DNA of 64,000 bases. Origin: Nocardia harenae NBRC 108248 (GTDB taxonomy: Bacteria; Actinomycetota; Actinomycetes; Mycobacteriales; Mycobacteriaceae). The notes beneath the pieces were generated by a model. It saw only the letters and a list, made by a program, of their open reading frames with translations, was not told where the DNA came from and ran no database searches. Numbering within the stretch: the stretch's first letter is position 1; every line of letters starts with the position of its first letter. Positions 51,718-60,184 of the stretch are shown here, piece by piece. The stretch covers positions 124,001 through 188,000 of the forward strand of contig NZ_BDBH01000009.1 of NCBI RefSeq assembly GCF_001612885.1, read 5' to 3'. Made by a program: the position numbers and the translations under genes.

Positions 51718-52713
51718 ATGTCAAGTGACGGATTGAGTACCAGCGGCAAGTTCGGGTTCCAGCCTGTCGCCGCGTTCATCGAGCCGACGGCGAGTGCGCA
51801 TTGGCGCGATGTTGCCGGGCTGGAAGTGGATATGCAGTACTTCTACGGTTCGGTGCGCTCGGAGGCGGGTGACTACTGGTGGCCGATTCGTGGGTTCTAC
51901 CCCGACCGGGCCCGCTACCTGCACCTGTCGGAGTCGAAGATCGGCGGTGATTTCCACTACGCCACCGATGAGACGAGCTCCTACGGCGGCCCGGTGAAAC
52001 ATCTCCAGCGGGACGGCGGCCTGCAGGTGGTCACCCCCGAAGGTGCTGTGCTGATGGCCGTGGACGACTCCCGGATGGAGTGGAACGACGGCACCGAGCT
52101 GTCGATGACCGGCGAACTGGTAGGGCCGGGAATCCAGTTCCTCGTCCCGGACGAGGACGACGCGTTCCTCTACACCTCCCGGCTGTTCCGGACCACCGGG
52201 ACGGTCAAGGGCGTCCCGGTCACCGGTCTGGTGTTCCACGACAGCATGCACGCCAAGCCGGGCAAGCAGTTCCTGACCGGTCCGGTGATCACCAAGCTGG
52301 AAGCGGCATGGGTGGCGTTCGCGACCGAATTCGAAGACGGCACGGTCCATTCCGGACATCTGGTCTACGGCACGGAGGGCTTCGACCTGATGATCATCCA
52401 CCGCAGCGACGGGCCGAGCCTGATCGCCCGGGACATCGTCGTGCACGCCGAGCTCGACGGCGATCCGATGGCCGACACCACATTTCCCGCCAAGGTCAGC
52501 TACACCGGCGGCGGTGAGACCTGGGTGTGGGAGGCGGTCCCGGGCGGGCGGTGCCCGGTGCGCGAGGACCTGCCTGCCGGACACCGGTGGCGGCAGGGCT
52601 GGGCGCACCACGTCGACGAGACGCGCCGCCCCAAGACGACCGAGGCACTGATGGAAACCTACAACGGGCGCCTGCTCGACACCGGCGCCCTGGAAGCGCA
52701 GGCACAGAGATGA
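51718..52713 (+). CDS. AttH/lipocalin-like protein of unknown function, copy 1
   Basis: A 331-residue soluble protein rich in beta strands and aromatic residues (DYWWPIRGFYPDRARYLHL near residue 57). It resembles, in length and texture, AttH/CrtC-type proteins, where two lipocalin-like barrels bind a hydrophobic terpenoid, but I cannot name a family with certainty. The start is ATG 51718 with GAGAG upstream. The next gene, a diverged paralogue, overlaps it by ATGA, so the two probably form a heteromer. Confidence 0.6.
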   Translation: MSSDGLSTSGKFGFQPVAAFIEPTASAHWRDVAGLEVDMQYFYGSVRSEAGDYWWPIRGFYPDRARYLHLSESKIGGDFHYATDETSSYGGPVKHLQRDGGLQVVTPEGAVLMAVDDSRMEWNDGTELSMTGELVGPGIQFLVPDEDDAFLYTSRLFRTTGTVKGVPVTGLVFHDSMHAKPGKQFLTGPVITKLEAAWVAFATEFEDGTVHSGHLVYGTEGFDLMIIHRSDGPSLIARDIVVHAELDGDPMADTTFPAKVSYTGGGETWVWEAVPGGRCPVREDLPAGHRWRQGWAHHVDETRRPKTTEALMETYNGRLLDTGALEAQAQR

Positions 52714-53753
52714 GCGGCACCTCGGGGAGCGCGGGCTCGACCTGGAAGTGGCCTTCGCGCAGGCGCGGCAACTTCGACTTCCGAAGTCTTGTCAGCACCT
52801 GTGAGTTCGCCGCGCGCGACGCGTGGTGTGAGCGCGAGTACTTCGGCCTGCGCCCGATGGCCACCTACTGGTGGAGTTGCCTCACCGATGGGGACGGCAA
52901 TTTCCTGGCGCCGATGCGGAAGGTGAACACCGAGCTCTCGGGTGGTCTGCAGCTGTCGTCGAATGTCGGCGAGGACAATCTGGAGATCGCGCCCGAGGTC
53001 TTCCGGGCCTCCATGCAGGGTGCCGGAGCCCGCTGGACAATGAGCGAGGACGAGAAGTCGTTCCGGGTCGCCGCGTCCGCGACCGCGGCCACCCAGCCGT
53101 TCGAGTTCCTGGTATCCGACGACGAGCTGGTCTGGACCGAGGGTGACCTGCTCGAACTCCGCGGTCCCCGGCTCGGGCTCGGCTACCAGTGGTACACGCC
53201 CAATATCGACGAGCGCGGCGGGAATCTGTACGCGTCGCAGCCGTTCAGGGTCACCGGGCATGTGCGGGGCCGGGAAGTTCGCGGCTTCGTCTCGATGGAC
53301 AATTTCTACGGGCCGACCGGCCAGGTGTACAACAACGGACCGATCTTCAACGTGGTCGAGCTGGCCTGGGTGACCTTCTGCAATCTGTACGGCGACGGCA
53401 CCCACGAGTTCGGCGCCCTGTGTCTGGGCAAGGAGCACTGGGGATTCGCCGTGATCGGCGACCAGGCGGGGCCGATCGTGGAGACGACTCGGCTCACCGC
53501 CGATGTGCACCTGGATTCCGACAAGTACATCCAGAGCGCGACCTATGACGCCGGAGACTCGCAATGGCGATTCACCGCGGCCGAGCGGGGGCAGATGCGT
53601 TCGCTGGCGGCCGCGCGCGGCGACGCCTATCACGGTCAAGCCGGATCGGTGCGGCGGGTCGGTGACGATCGGGTGCCGGAGGTCTCGCTGGCCTGGATCG
53701 AGTCCTTCCCGCTCAACGGCCTCGACCCGAACTACAGCGGCGAGCGTCGATAG
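52710..53753 (+). CDS. AttH/lipocalin-like protein of unknown function, copy 2
   Basis: A 347-residue protein related to the preceding one: a WW-containing strand near residue 53 (MATYWWSCLTDGDG), LYASQPFRVTGHVRGREV matching LYTSRLFRTTGTVKGVPV of copy 1, and VELAWVTFCNLYGDGT matching its LEAAWVAFATEFEDGT. Last gene of the operon, followed by a strong hairpin. Function unknown; a hydratase or isomerase of a terpenoid-like intermediate is one idea. Confidence 0.6.
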   Translation: MSGTSGSAGSTWKWPSRRRGNFDFRSLVSTCEFAARDAWCEREYFGLRPMATYWWSCLTDGDGNFLAPMRKVNTELSGGLQLSSNVGEDNLEIAPEVFRASMQGAGARWTMSEDEKSFRVAASATAATQPFEFLVSDDELVWTEGDLLELRGPRLGLGYQWYTPNIDERGGNLYASQPFRVTGHVRGREVRGFVSMDNFYGPTGQVYNNGPIFNVVELAWVTFCNLYGDGTHEFGALCLGKEHWGFAVIGDQAGPIVETTRLTADVHLDSDKYIQSATYDAGDSQWRFTAAERGQMRSLAAARGDAYHGQAGSVRRVGDDRVPEVSLAWIESFPLNGLDPNYSGERR

Positions 53754-53771
53754 CGGGCCGTTCTCCGGTCA

Positions 53772-53808
53772 CGGGGCCACCGACTTCGTCTCGAGGTCGG
53801 TGGCCCCG
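53772..53808. terminator. Bidirectional terminator between convergent operons
   Basis: A 13-base-pair stem (CGGGGCCACCGAC with GTCGGTGGCCCCG) around an eleven-base loop, immediately after the stop of the plus operon and seven bases before the end of the amidohydrolase gene. Confidence 0.85.
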
Positions 53809-53814
53809 CGGCCG

Positions 53815-54990
53815 TCAGGCCCAGGGCCGCCAGCCCAGCAGCTCGCAGGCGTTGAGCTCGGCGAGCCGATGGGCTTCCTCGTCGGGCACCTGAGCCAGCA
53901 TGGTCTCGACCTCCTTGCGGGAGTGCGGCCAATGCGAGTCCGAGTGCGGGTAGTCGCTCTCCCACACCAGGCGCCGCACGCCGATTCGATCCCGGAAGTC
54001 GACACCGGCCTGGTCGACGATGAAGCAGCCCCAGATATTGCGCCGGATCAGCTCCGAGGGGCGGACCCCGGTGTCGACACCCGCGTACCAGCGGTGCCGT
54101 TCCCACACCTGGTCGATGCGTTCGAGCATGTACGGGAACCAGCCGGTGCCGCCCTCCGCGAGCGCGACCTTGAGTTTCGGGAAGGCGTGGAATGTGCGGG
54201 ACAGCGCGAGGTCGGCCATGGTGCCCATCGAATTCAGGCCCATCTGCGACACCATGACCGGTGTCGGAGCGTCCGGGCTGACGTAGGGAGTCCGTGTCGA
54301 CGTGCCGAAATGCATCATCAGCGGAATACCGGCCTCCTCGGCGATCGCGAAGACCGGGTCCCAGTGATCGGTGTGGAAGGACGGCAGGCCGAGCGGGGTG
54401 CAGTTCTCCGGGAAGGAGATGCAGCGCGCACCCATATCCATGGCCCTGCGCAGCTCCGCCGTGGTGTGCTCGATATCCCACAGGGGCAGGATGCACACCG
54501 GGATATAGCGGTCCGGTGCGGTCGCGCACCACTCCTGCAACATCCAGTCGTTCCACGCCTTGACGCAGTCGAGTGCCAGTTCCCGATCGTCGCCCTCGAG
54601 GAACCGGGTGCCCGCGAAACGGGCGAAGCTCGGGAAGCACAGCTGCGCCCAGACTCCGTCCTCGTCCATGTCGCGGAGGCGTTCCACCGGGTCGTAACAC
54701 CCCGGGCGCATGTCGTCGAAGCGGGCGGGTTCGACGTCCCAGGTGCGCGGGTCCTTGCCTGCGACGGCGTTGAGGCCGATCTGGGGATAGCTCTTGCCGG
54801 CGTAGATCCAGGTCTGCACCCGGCCGTGGGCGGTGGCGCCGAGCTGGAGCCGGGCCGAGTCGACCTCGACCTCCTCGATATGGGGAATGGCGTCGCCGTA
54901 TTTGCCGGGTACCCGGGAAGTCCAGACCTCGGCGTGCTCGATGGCGTGGTCGTCCACGGACACGAGTTTCATGTAGTCCTGCAGTGGCAT
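53815..54990 (-). CDS. Amidohydrolase family 2 (ACMSD-like) protein
   Basis: A 391-residue TIM-barrel metal-dependent hydrolase or decarboxylase. Visible metal-site candidates are SVDDHAIE near the N-terminus, MHFGTSTR in the middle and the Asp of ESDYPHSDSHWPH near the C-terminus; the first HxH motif of the family is replaced by DHxxE. Relatives include decarboxylases of aromatic acids and hydrolases of cyclic ketones, often found in catabolic clusters. GAGAGGGA precedes ATG 54990. Last gene of the acyl-CoA dehydrogenase operon. Confidence 0.85.
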   Translation of the reverse strand: MPLQDYMKLVSVDDHAIEHAEVWTSRVPGKYGDAIPHIEEVEVDSARLQLGATAHGRVQTWIYAGKSYPQIGLNAVAGKDPRTWDVEPARFDDMRPGCYDPVERLRDMDEDGVWAQLCFPSFARFAGTRFLEGDDRELALDCVKAWNDWMLQEWCATAPDRYIPVCILPLWDIEHTTAELRRAMDMGARCISFPENCTPLGLPSFHTDHWDPVFAIAEEAGIPLMMHFGTSTRTPYVSPDAPTPVMVSQMGLNSMGTMADLALSRTFHAFPKLKVALAEGGTGWFPYMLERIDQVWERHRWYAGVDTGVRPSELIRRNIWGCFIVDQAGVDFRDRIGVRRLVWESDYPHSDSHWPHSRKEVETMLAQVPDEEAHRLAELNACELLGWRPWA

Positions 54991-55017
54991 GGTGCTTTCC
55001 CTCTCGGATATCGAATG

Positions 55018-56151
55018 TCAGTCGTCGTCGGCTTCGTCGACGAGCCGGTGGTAGTCGGCGAGGGGATGGGTGCCCTCGGTCGCGAAGCGTTCGAGCAGTC
55101 GCTCGGTCGCTTCGACAGCGGACCATCCGGTGAGCGGCCGGCTCCCGGCCGCGGCGGGCAGCCGGTCGACGTCCGACGTCGCCGCCGCGAGGCCCGCTGT
55201 CAGGTCGTCGTCGAGCGCCGTCAGGACGGCGTCGTGGTCGGCGGCGTGCGACCCGACGCCGGGGGATCGGGCGACCCATCCCGCGAGATACACCCCGTTC
55301 TGCGGCGCGCCGTCGCGCACCGCCCGGCCCGCGACGCGGGTGAGAACCGCGCCGTCGGCGTCGAGCCCCGACGGATGCCGCGCGGGCCCGAACGGTCGCG
55401 CGAGGAGCTGGGCCCGCACGTCGGTGACGAGGGTGCGGCCGTCGGCGGCGCGGCGCAACGTGCGCAGGGCTCGCGCCCGGTTGCGGCCGACGACGGCGAT
55501 CGGGGTGAGGCCGTGCGCCACCGTCACCGCATCGGGAGTAGCGGCGACGTCGTCGAGATCGGTGCGGTCGCGAGCGTCGACGATCGTCACCCGGCGCAGG
55601 CCGCTCGCGGCGAGCCGTCGGGAGACCGCCGCAGGCGTACCGGTGGGGATCGGGTCGACCCGAGCCAGTATCCGAGCGGCGCGCACGGTACGGGCGGACC
55701 AGCCGACGAGGATCGCGCTGTCGACCTCGAGATCGAGTTCGTCCGCGTCCACATCGGAACCGCCCGCGAGCCAGCCCTCGATATGCGAGAGCGTCCCGAC
55801 GCCGACCGCGTCGTCGCCCGGGAGCGATAGCGGCAGGTCTGTCGGCGCGCCGGTGGCGATCACCACCGCGTGGTACGCGCTGGTCAGGGCGGCGAAATCG
55901 GCGTTCTCGCCGATCGCTACCCCGCCGAAGTAGCGGCTCCTCGGGTGGGCGAGGACGGCATCCACCTGCGCCGCGGTGCGGAGCAGGCGGTCGGCACCCG
56001 CGGCGGGCCCGTGCCGAAGCAGGGCGTCGGGACGGGCGTCCCGGTCGAGGATGTCGATATGGAGGCTGTCGCCCGCTTCCGCGAGCAGCCGCGTCGCGAC
56101 GCCGAGACCGGCGGGGCCCGCTCCGATGATCGCGACCCGTACTGGGATCAC
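55018..56151 (-). CDS. Ferredoxin-NADP reductase, FprA (adrenodoxin-reductase) type, divergent
   Basis: A 377-residue flavoprotein related to FprA. FAD motif VAIIGAGPAGLGVA, then SRYFGGVAIGE and VVIATGAPTDLPLSLPG, which match FprA segments, and YLAGWVARSPGVGSHAADHD near the end. FprA itself is about 456 residues; this one is shorter and its NADPH motif is ILVGWSARTVRAA where FprA has GNGNVA. GTG 56151 has AAAGGAG seven bases upstream. It is the plausible electron source for the P450-ferredoxin pair in the other operon. Confidence 0.8.
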   Translation of the reverse strand: MIPVRVAIIGAGPAGLGVATRLLAEAGDSLHIDILDRDARPDALLRHGPAAGADRLLRTAAQVDAVLAHPRSRYFGGVAIGENADFAALTSAYHAVVIATGAPTDLPLSLPGDDAVGVGTLSHIEGWLAGGSDVDADELDLEVDSAILVGWSARTVRAARILARVDPIPTGTPAAVSRRLAASGLRRVTIVDARDRTDLDDVAATPDAVTVAHGLTPIAVVGRNRARALRTLRRAADGRTLVTDVRAQLLARPFGPARHPSGLDADGAVLTRVAGRAVRDGAPQNGVYLAGWVARSPGVGSHAADHDAVLTALDDDLTAGLAAATSDVDRLPAAAGSRPLTGWSAVEATERLLERFATEGTHPLADYHRLVDEADDD

Positions 56152-56187
56152 CTGCACTCTCCTTTCTGGGTGGCGGTGCGTGGACGG

Positions 56188-57195
56188 CTAGCCCCGCGCG
56201 CCGCCGCGTTCGTGCGCGCGCAGGTGCGCGACGAGCTCGGTCGGCGCCGACAGGTAACTCCGGGTGGTGACGTGGGTGCGTTCCAGCAGCCGATGCGCCG
56301 AATGCTCGAAGGTCGTGCCGATGGCACCGTGGATCTGAATGTTGCCGCGGCAATTGCCGAACGCGGCGCGCTCGGCGACGGACTGCGCTTCCAGGGCCGT
56401 CCGGTGCGCTCCGCGGTCGTCCTCCTGCTCGAGCATCGCGGCGAAGTGCGCGCAGGCCCATGCTGATTCGGCCGCGATCGCCATATCCGCGCACCGGTGT
56501 TTGATCGCCTGGAACGCGCCGATCGGGTGTCCGAACTGCATCCTGGTCTTGGCATGGTCGGTGGCGGCCTCGAGGGCCGCCTCGGCGATGCCCGCCAGGA
56601 TCGCGGCCAGCCTCGTCGACAGCGCGGTGCGCAGCGACCGGACGGTTTCGGGGGCGGTGATCGTGACCGCGGTTTCCGGATCGAGGGTGAGCCGGCCGAG
56701 CGATACCGACTCGTCCAGGCAACGGTGTTCGGTGACACTGCCCGCGTCCGCCTCGATCAGCGACCATCGATCCGTCTCGGTCACGACGAACCACGGGGCC
56801 CGTGGCTCCAGCACCCGCCTGCGCGCGTCGGCCGCGCGCGTCGATTCGCTCGGAGGGTCCGGAAGCGCCCATCCGGCGCGGCGGCGGCCCTCGACGAAGT
56901 CGGCGGTGAGGTCGGCGCGGCCTGCCTCGGCCGCGATGCGCGCCGCGAGCATCGTCGGCAGCAGCGGTCCGGGCAGCAGGGCCCGGCCGATCTCGCGACA
57001 GATCAGCGACTCGTCCAGCGCGGTCGCGCCGAGCCCACCGGCGCGCTCCGGCAGGGTGAGTCCGAACCATCCCAGTTCGGCGAACTCCCGCCACCGGCTC
57101 TCCGGCACGTCGGACGAGGTGGTGCGGTTCTTATCGGCATAGCCGCGGGTGGCCGCGACGAGATCGCGCTGCTGTTCGCTCAGTGTCAGATCCAT
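56188..57195 (-). CDS. Acyl-CoA dehydrogenase, subunit-type (FadE) 1
   Basis: A 335-residue acyl-CoA dehydrogenase, shorter than the usual 380-400. It has the C-terminal helical domain (RMQFGHPIGAFQAIKHRCAD; IQIHGAIGTTFEH) but the catalytic Glu region is not conserved, as in one partner of mycobacterial steroid-type alpha2beta2 dehydrogenases. ATG 57195 has GAGGA upstream. It follows the second FadE by ten bases, so the two almost certainly form a heterotetramer with shared FAD sites. Confidence 0.9.
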   Translation of the reverse strand: MDLTLSEQQRDLVAATRGYADKNRTTSSDVPESRWREFAELGWFGLTLPERAGGLGATALDESLICREIGRALLPGPLLPTMLAARIAAEAGRADLTADFVEGRRRAGWALPDPPSESTRAADARRRVLEPRAPWFVVTETDRWSLIEADAGSVTEHRCLDESVSLGRLTLDPETAVTITAPETVRSLRTALSTRLAAILAGIAEAALEAATDHAKTRMQFGHPIGAFQAIKHRCADMAIAAESAWACAHFAAMLEQEDDRGAHRTALEAQSVAERAAFGNCRGNIQIHGAIGTTFEHSAHRLLERTHVTTRSYLSAPTELVAHLRAHERGGARG

Positions 57196-57205
57196 GCGGG
57201 TGTCC

Positions 57206-58417
57206 TCATCGATGCCGGGGCAGGCCGAGCACTCGTTCGCCGATGATGTCGCGCTGAACTTCGGAGGTGCCGCCGCCGATGGTGGAGAAATAGGAATAGA
57301 GATACGAATGCACCAGGTCACCGACGGCTGGGCTCGTCGCGGGTTCGAGGCCGTCGACGGCTACGAGCGACATGGTGGCGCGTCCGATGCGCTGATTCAG
57401 TTCGCTGTAGTAGACCTTGATCATCGACCCTTCCGGACCGGGGATCTTCGCGCGCGCGGACCGCGACACCATCGCGTAGGTCATCGCGCGCAGGGCGCAG
57501 ACGTCGGCGTGCAGCTCGGCGAGGGTGCCCGCGACCGCCTCGTCGTCGAGGGCGACACCGCGACCGTGCGCGGCCGGTGTGGTCGCGGCCAGGTCGATCA
57601 ACGCGTCGACGCGCCGTGCCAGTTCGGTCTGCAACTGCATGAACGCGGTCCCGCGTTCGAATCCCAGGGTGGACATGGCGACCGACCAGCCGTCGTTCAC
57701 CGTGCCGACGACATCGGTGAGTGGCACCCGGACCTCGTCGTAGAACACTTCGCACAGGTGCTCGTGGCCGTCCATGGTCTTGATCGGGCGCACCGTGACG
57801 CCAGGCGCGCGCATATCGCCGATCACCCAGGTGAGACCTTTGTGCCTGGGCGCGTCGCGGTCGGTGCGGATCAGCAGTTCCTGCACGTCGGCCATGTGAG
57901 CGTAGCTGGTCCAGATCTTCTGTCCGCTGATCACCAGATGATCACCGTCGACGACCCCGTAGGTGCTCACTCCGGCCAGGTCCGAGCCCGCGCCGGGTTC
58001 GGAGAAGCCCTGACACCAGACCTCGGAGCCGTCCAGGATGCGGGCGAGATGGTCTCGTTTCTGCGCCTCGCTCCCGCGGGCGATCAGGGTCGGCCCGCCG
58101 TGGTTGTTGCCGACGAAGCAGCATCCGACGTCCGGCCCGCCCGCCCGGGCGTACTCCTCGTACCAGACGAGTTGATGCGACAGCGGCAGTCCGCGGCCCC
58201 CGTACTCGGCAGGCCAGGCGATACCCGCGTAACCGCCCTCGAACTGGGTCCGTTGCCAGTCGGTATCCCAGGCTCGTGCGCCCGCGGGGTCGGCCGGACG
58301 CGGCGTGCGCGGCACATGGCGCTCGAGCCACGTTCGGACCTCGGCGCGAAAGTCGTTGTCGGAGAGACCGGGTTGCGCCTCCGCGATCTTTTCGGGATTC
58401 ACTGTGGATCTGCCCAT
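57206..58417 (-). CDS. Acyl-CoA dehydrogenase, subunit-type (FadE) 2
   Basis: A 403-residue full-length acyl-CoA dehydrogenase. The FAD/substrate segments are CQGFSEPGAGSDLAGV and ISGQKIWTSYAHMADV, and the C-terminus reads STIGGGTSEVQRDIIGERVLG. First gene of the minus operon with the partner FadE, FprA-like reductase and amidohydrolase. A copy of the island operator ends ten bases before its start, well placed for repression. Confidence 0.93.
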   Translation of the reverse strand: MGRSTVNPEKIAEAQPGLSDNDFRAEVRTWLERHVPRTPRPADPAGARAWDTDWQRTQFEGGYAGIAWPAEYGGRGLPLSHQLVWYEEYARAGGPDVGCCFVGNNHGGPTLIARGSEAQKRDHLARILDGSEVWCQGFSEPGAGSDLAGVSTYGVVDGDHLVISGQKIWTSYAHMADVQELLIRTDRDAPRHKGLTWVIGDMRAPGVTVRPIKTMDGHEHLCEVFYDEVRVPLTDVVGTVNDGWSVAMSTLGFERGTAFMQLQTELARRVDALIDLAATTPAAHGRGVALDDEAVAGTLAELHADVCALRAMTYAMVSRSARAKIPGPEGSMIKVYYSELNQRIGRATMSLVAVDGLEPATSPAVGDLVHSYLYSYFSTIGGGTSEVQRDIIGERVLGLPRHR

Positions 58418-58424
58418 CCGTTAG

Positions 58425-58440
58425 GTTTATATAGATAATC
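58425..58440. promoter_or_regulatory. Candidate operator between FadE2 and the GntR regulator
   Basis: GTTTATATAGATAATC fits the consensus GTTWATMTAGATAAWC. It is in the 72-base divergent spacer, 8-23 bases before FadE2 and 50-65 before the regulator gene, so the regulator could repress both. A further small palindrome CACTATAGTG (58450-58459) overlaps a possible -10 (TATAGT) of the regulator gene. Confidence 0.7.
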
Positions 58441-58489
58441 GTAATGCTTCACTATAGTGCGGGACAGTCCCGGGCAAGGAGAAACGATC

Positions 58490-59284
58490 GTGACCGTGGA
58501 TTCCACCGGCTCTCGGCCCAGCGTCGAACGGGTGCGGCCGCTGAAGATGGCAGACCAGGTGGCGTATCGCATACGCCGGATGATCGCGCACGGTGAGGTG
58601 CTCGACGGCGAATGGTTGCCCGCCGAGCCTGAGATGATGGCCCGGTTCGAGGTATCGCGACCGACGCTGCGCGAAGCGCTGCGGCTGCTGGAGGCGGATT
58701 CCCTGGTACTGATTCGGCGTGGCCCGCCGGGCGGAGCCCGCATCACGGTGCCGGGGCCGGAGGCGGCAGCGAGCCGGTTCGGGCTGCTGCTCACGCTGTC
58801 CGGGACCACCCTCGACGACGTATGGGACGCGCGCGCCGCGATCGAGCCGATCGCCGTCCGACGGCTCGCCGAACTCGGCTCGCCGGCCGACCGAGCCGCG
58901 CTGGCCGAGGAACTCGCCGTCGTGTGCACGGCAGCGGAGGATCCGATGTCCTTCGCGAAGTCCGCCGTGTGGTTCCACATCCGGCTGGTGGAACTATCGG
59001 GGAACCGTACCCTGGCGACGGTGATCGGACTGCTGGCCGAGATCATCGACAGGCAGTTGTCCCGGGTGCACGAAGACGCCGTGCTCAGCGATTCGGAGGT
59101 GCGCGCCAACAACGCCAAGGCCCTGCGCGCGTACAAGAAGCTGGTCCGGTTGATCGAGTCCGGCTCCGGCGCCGAGGCCCAGGCATTCTGGAGCGCCCAT
59201 CTCATGGCCGCGCGGACTTTTCTCGGCGGTGGGGTTCCGGACACGACGGTGGTCGACCTGTTGTACGGCGATCGTGGGCTATAG
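58490..59284 (+). CDS. GntR family regulator with FadR C-terminal (FCD) domain
   Basis: A 264-residue regulator. The winged helix (about 20-90) has PAEPEMMARFEVSRPTLREA, typical of GntR; the helical effector domain (about 100-240) shows the FCD residues D/R (WDARAAIEPIA), His in WFHIRLVEL and His in FWSAHLMAA, which usually hold a metal and a carboxylate or acyl-CoA ligand. AAGGAG is eight bases before GTG 58490. It is likely the local regulator of the island. Its end overlaps the convergent SDR gene by six bases. Confidence 0.92.
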   Translation: MTVDSTGSRPSVERVRPLKMADQVAYRIRRMIAHGEVLDGEWLPAEPEMMARFEVSRPTLREALRLLEADSLVLIRRGPPGGARITVPGPEAAASRFGLLLTLSGTTLDDVWDARAAIEPIAVRRLAELGSPADRAALAEELAVVCTAAEDPMSFAKSAVWFHIRLVELSGNRTLATVIGLLAEIIDRQLSRVHEDAVLSDSEVRANNAKALRAYKKLVRLIESGSGAEAQAFWSAHLMAARTFLGGGVPDTTVVDLLYGDRGL

Positions 59285-60130
59285 GCCGCGCTTGGTGGTG
59301 GCGCCCGCGTCGACGGTGAGGTGGTGTCCGGTGATGTAGCGGGATTCATCGGAGGCGAGGAAGAGGACGGCGTTGCTGATGTCGCCGGGATCGACCCAGG
59401 GGATGGGCATGGCCTGCATGCTCTGGAAGCCGCTGAGGGCGTCCTCGGCGGTCGGCGCCTCGAGGTCGGGGCGGAACGTGTGATACATCGGGGCGTTGTG
59501 CAGCAGCGGGGTGTCGCAATTGGTGGGGTGGACGGCGTTGGCGCGGGTCTTGGTGGGAGCCAGCTGGAGGGCGAGAGTGTTGGTGTAGTCGATGAGGAAC
59601 CGTTTGGACAGGCTGTACCCCGCACCGCCGGGTCCCTGGGGGCCGTGGCTCGGTCCGTTGCCGGACAGGATGCCCGCGACCGAGCCGGTGATGATGACCG
59701 AGCCGCCGGGGGTGAGGTGGGGTAGTGCGGCGTGCACGGTGTTGATGACGCCGAGCAGGTCGACGTCCACCGCGTCGGTGAAGGCGGACACCGGCTTGCC
59801 TGCGCCGAGGGGGCAGATGCCCGCGTTGGCGACGACGACGTCGAGGTGCTCGAATCGCGCCATCGCGTCGGTGAGGAGAATACCGATGGCAGCGCGGTCC
59901 CTGGCGTCGGCCTTCTCGGCGATGATGCGGCGCCCGGTCTTCTCGACGAGGCGGATGGTCTCGCGAAGGTCGTCGAGGGTGGCGAGTGGGTAGTCGTTGG
60001 TGGGAATGTCCTCGCAGATGTCGAAACCGATGATATCGGCGCCCTGTTCTGCCAGGGTGATGGCGTGGCTGCGGCCCTGGCCGCGTGCGATGCCGCTGAT
60101 GAGGGCGACTTTGCCGGTCATACGACCCAT
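59279..60130 (-). CDS. Mycofactocin-type SDR oxidoreductase
   Basis: A 283-residue SDR. The N-terminal SGIARGQGRSHAITLAEQGA, split here as ISGIARGQGRSHA, and VNAGI-like VVANAGICPLG, together with an insertion after the second strand, are hallmarks of the mycofactocin-coupled family (TIGR03971), whose NAD is bound without exchange and reoxidised by mycofactocin. Catalytic Y and K are in GYSLSKRFLID. No mycofactocin biosynthesis genes are in the window. Last gene of the dikinase-ligase operon. Confidence 0.9.
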   Translation of the reverse strand: MGRMTGKVALISGIARGQGRSHAITLAEQGADIIGFDICEDIPTNDYPLATLDDLRETIRLVEKTGRRIIAEKADARDRAAIGILLTDAMARFEHLDVVVANAGICPLGAGKPVSAFTDAVDVDLLGVINTVHAALPHLTPGGSVIITGSVAGILSGNGPSHGPQGPGGAGYSLSKRFLIDYTNTLALQLAPTKTRANAVHPTNCDTPLLHNAPMYHTFRPDLEAPTAEDALSGFQSMQAMPIPWVDPGDISNAVLFLASDESRYITGHHLTVDAGATTKRGL

Positions 60131-60184
60131 GACTGTGAGACCTCGCTTCGAATTCGTCGGGGTGGATGGATGTCGGTGGCGTCG

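Noticed and set aside
53732..57094. Open frame of 1120 codons on the minus strand
   Set aside because: Runs in another frame through the amidohydrolase, reductase and FadE1 genes, which have clear domains and ribosome sites; its own translation is low-complexity Arg/Pro.
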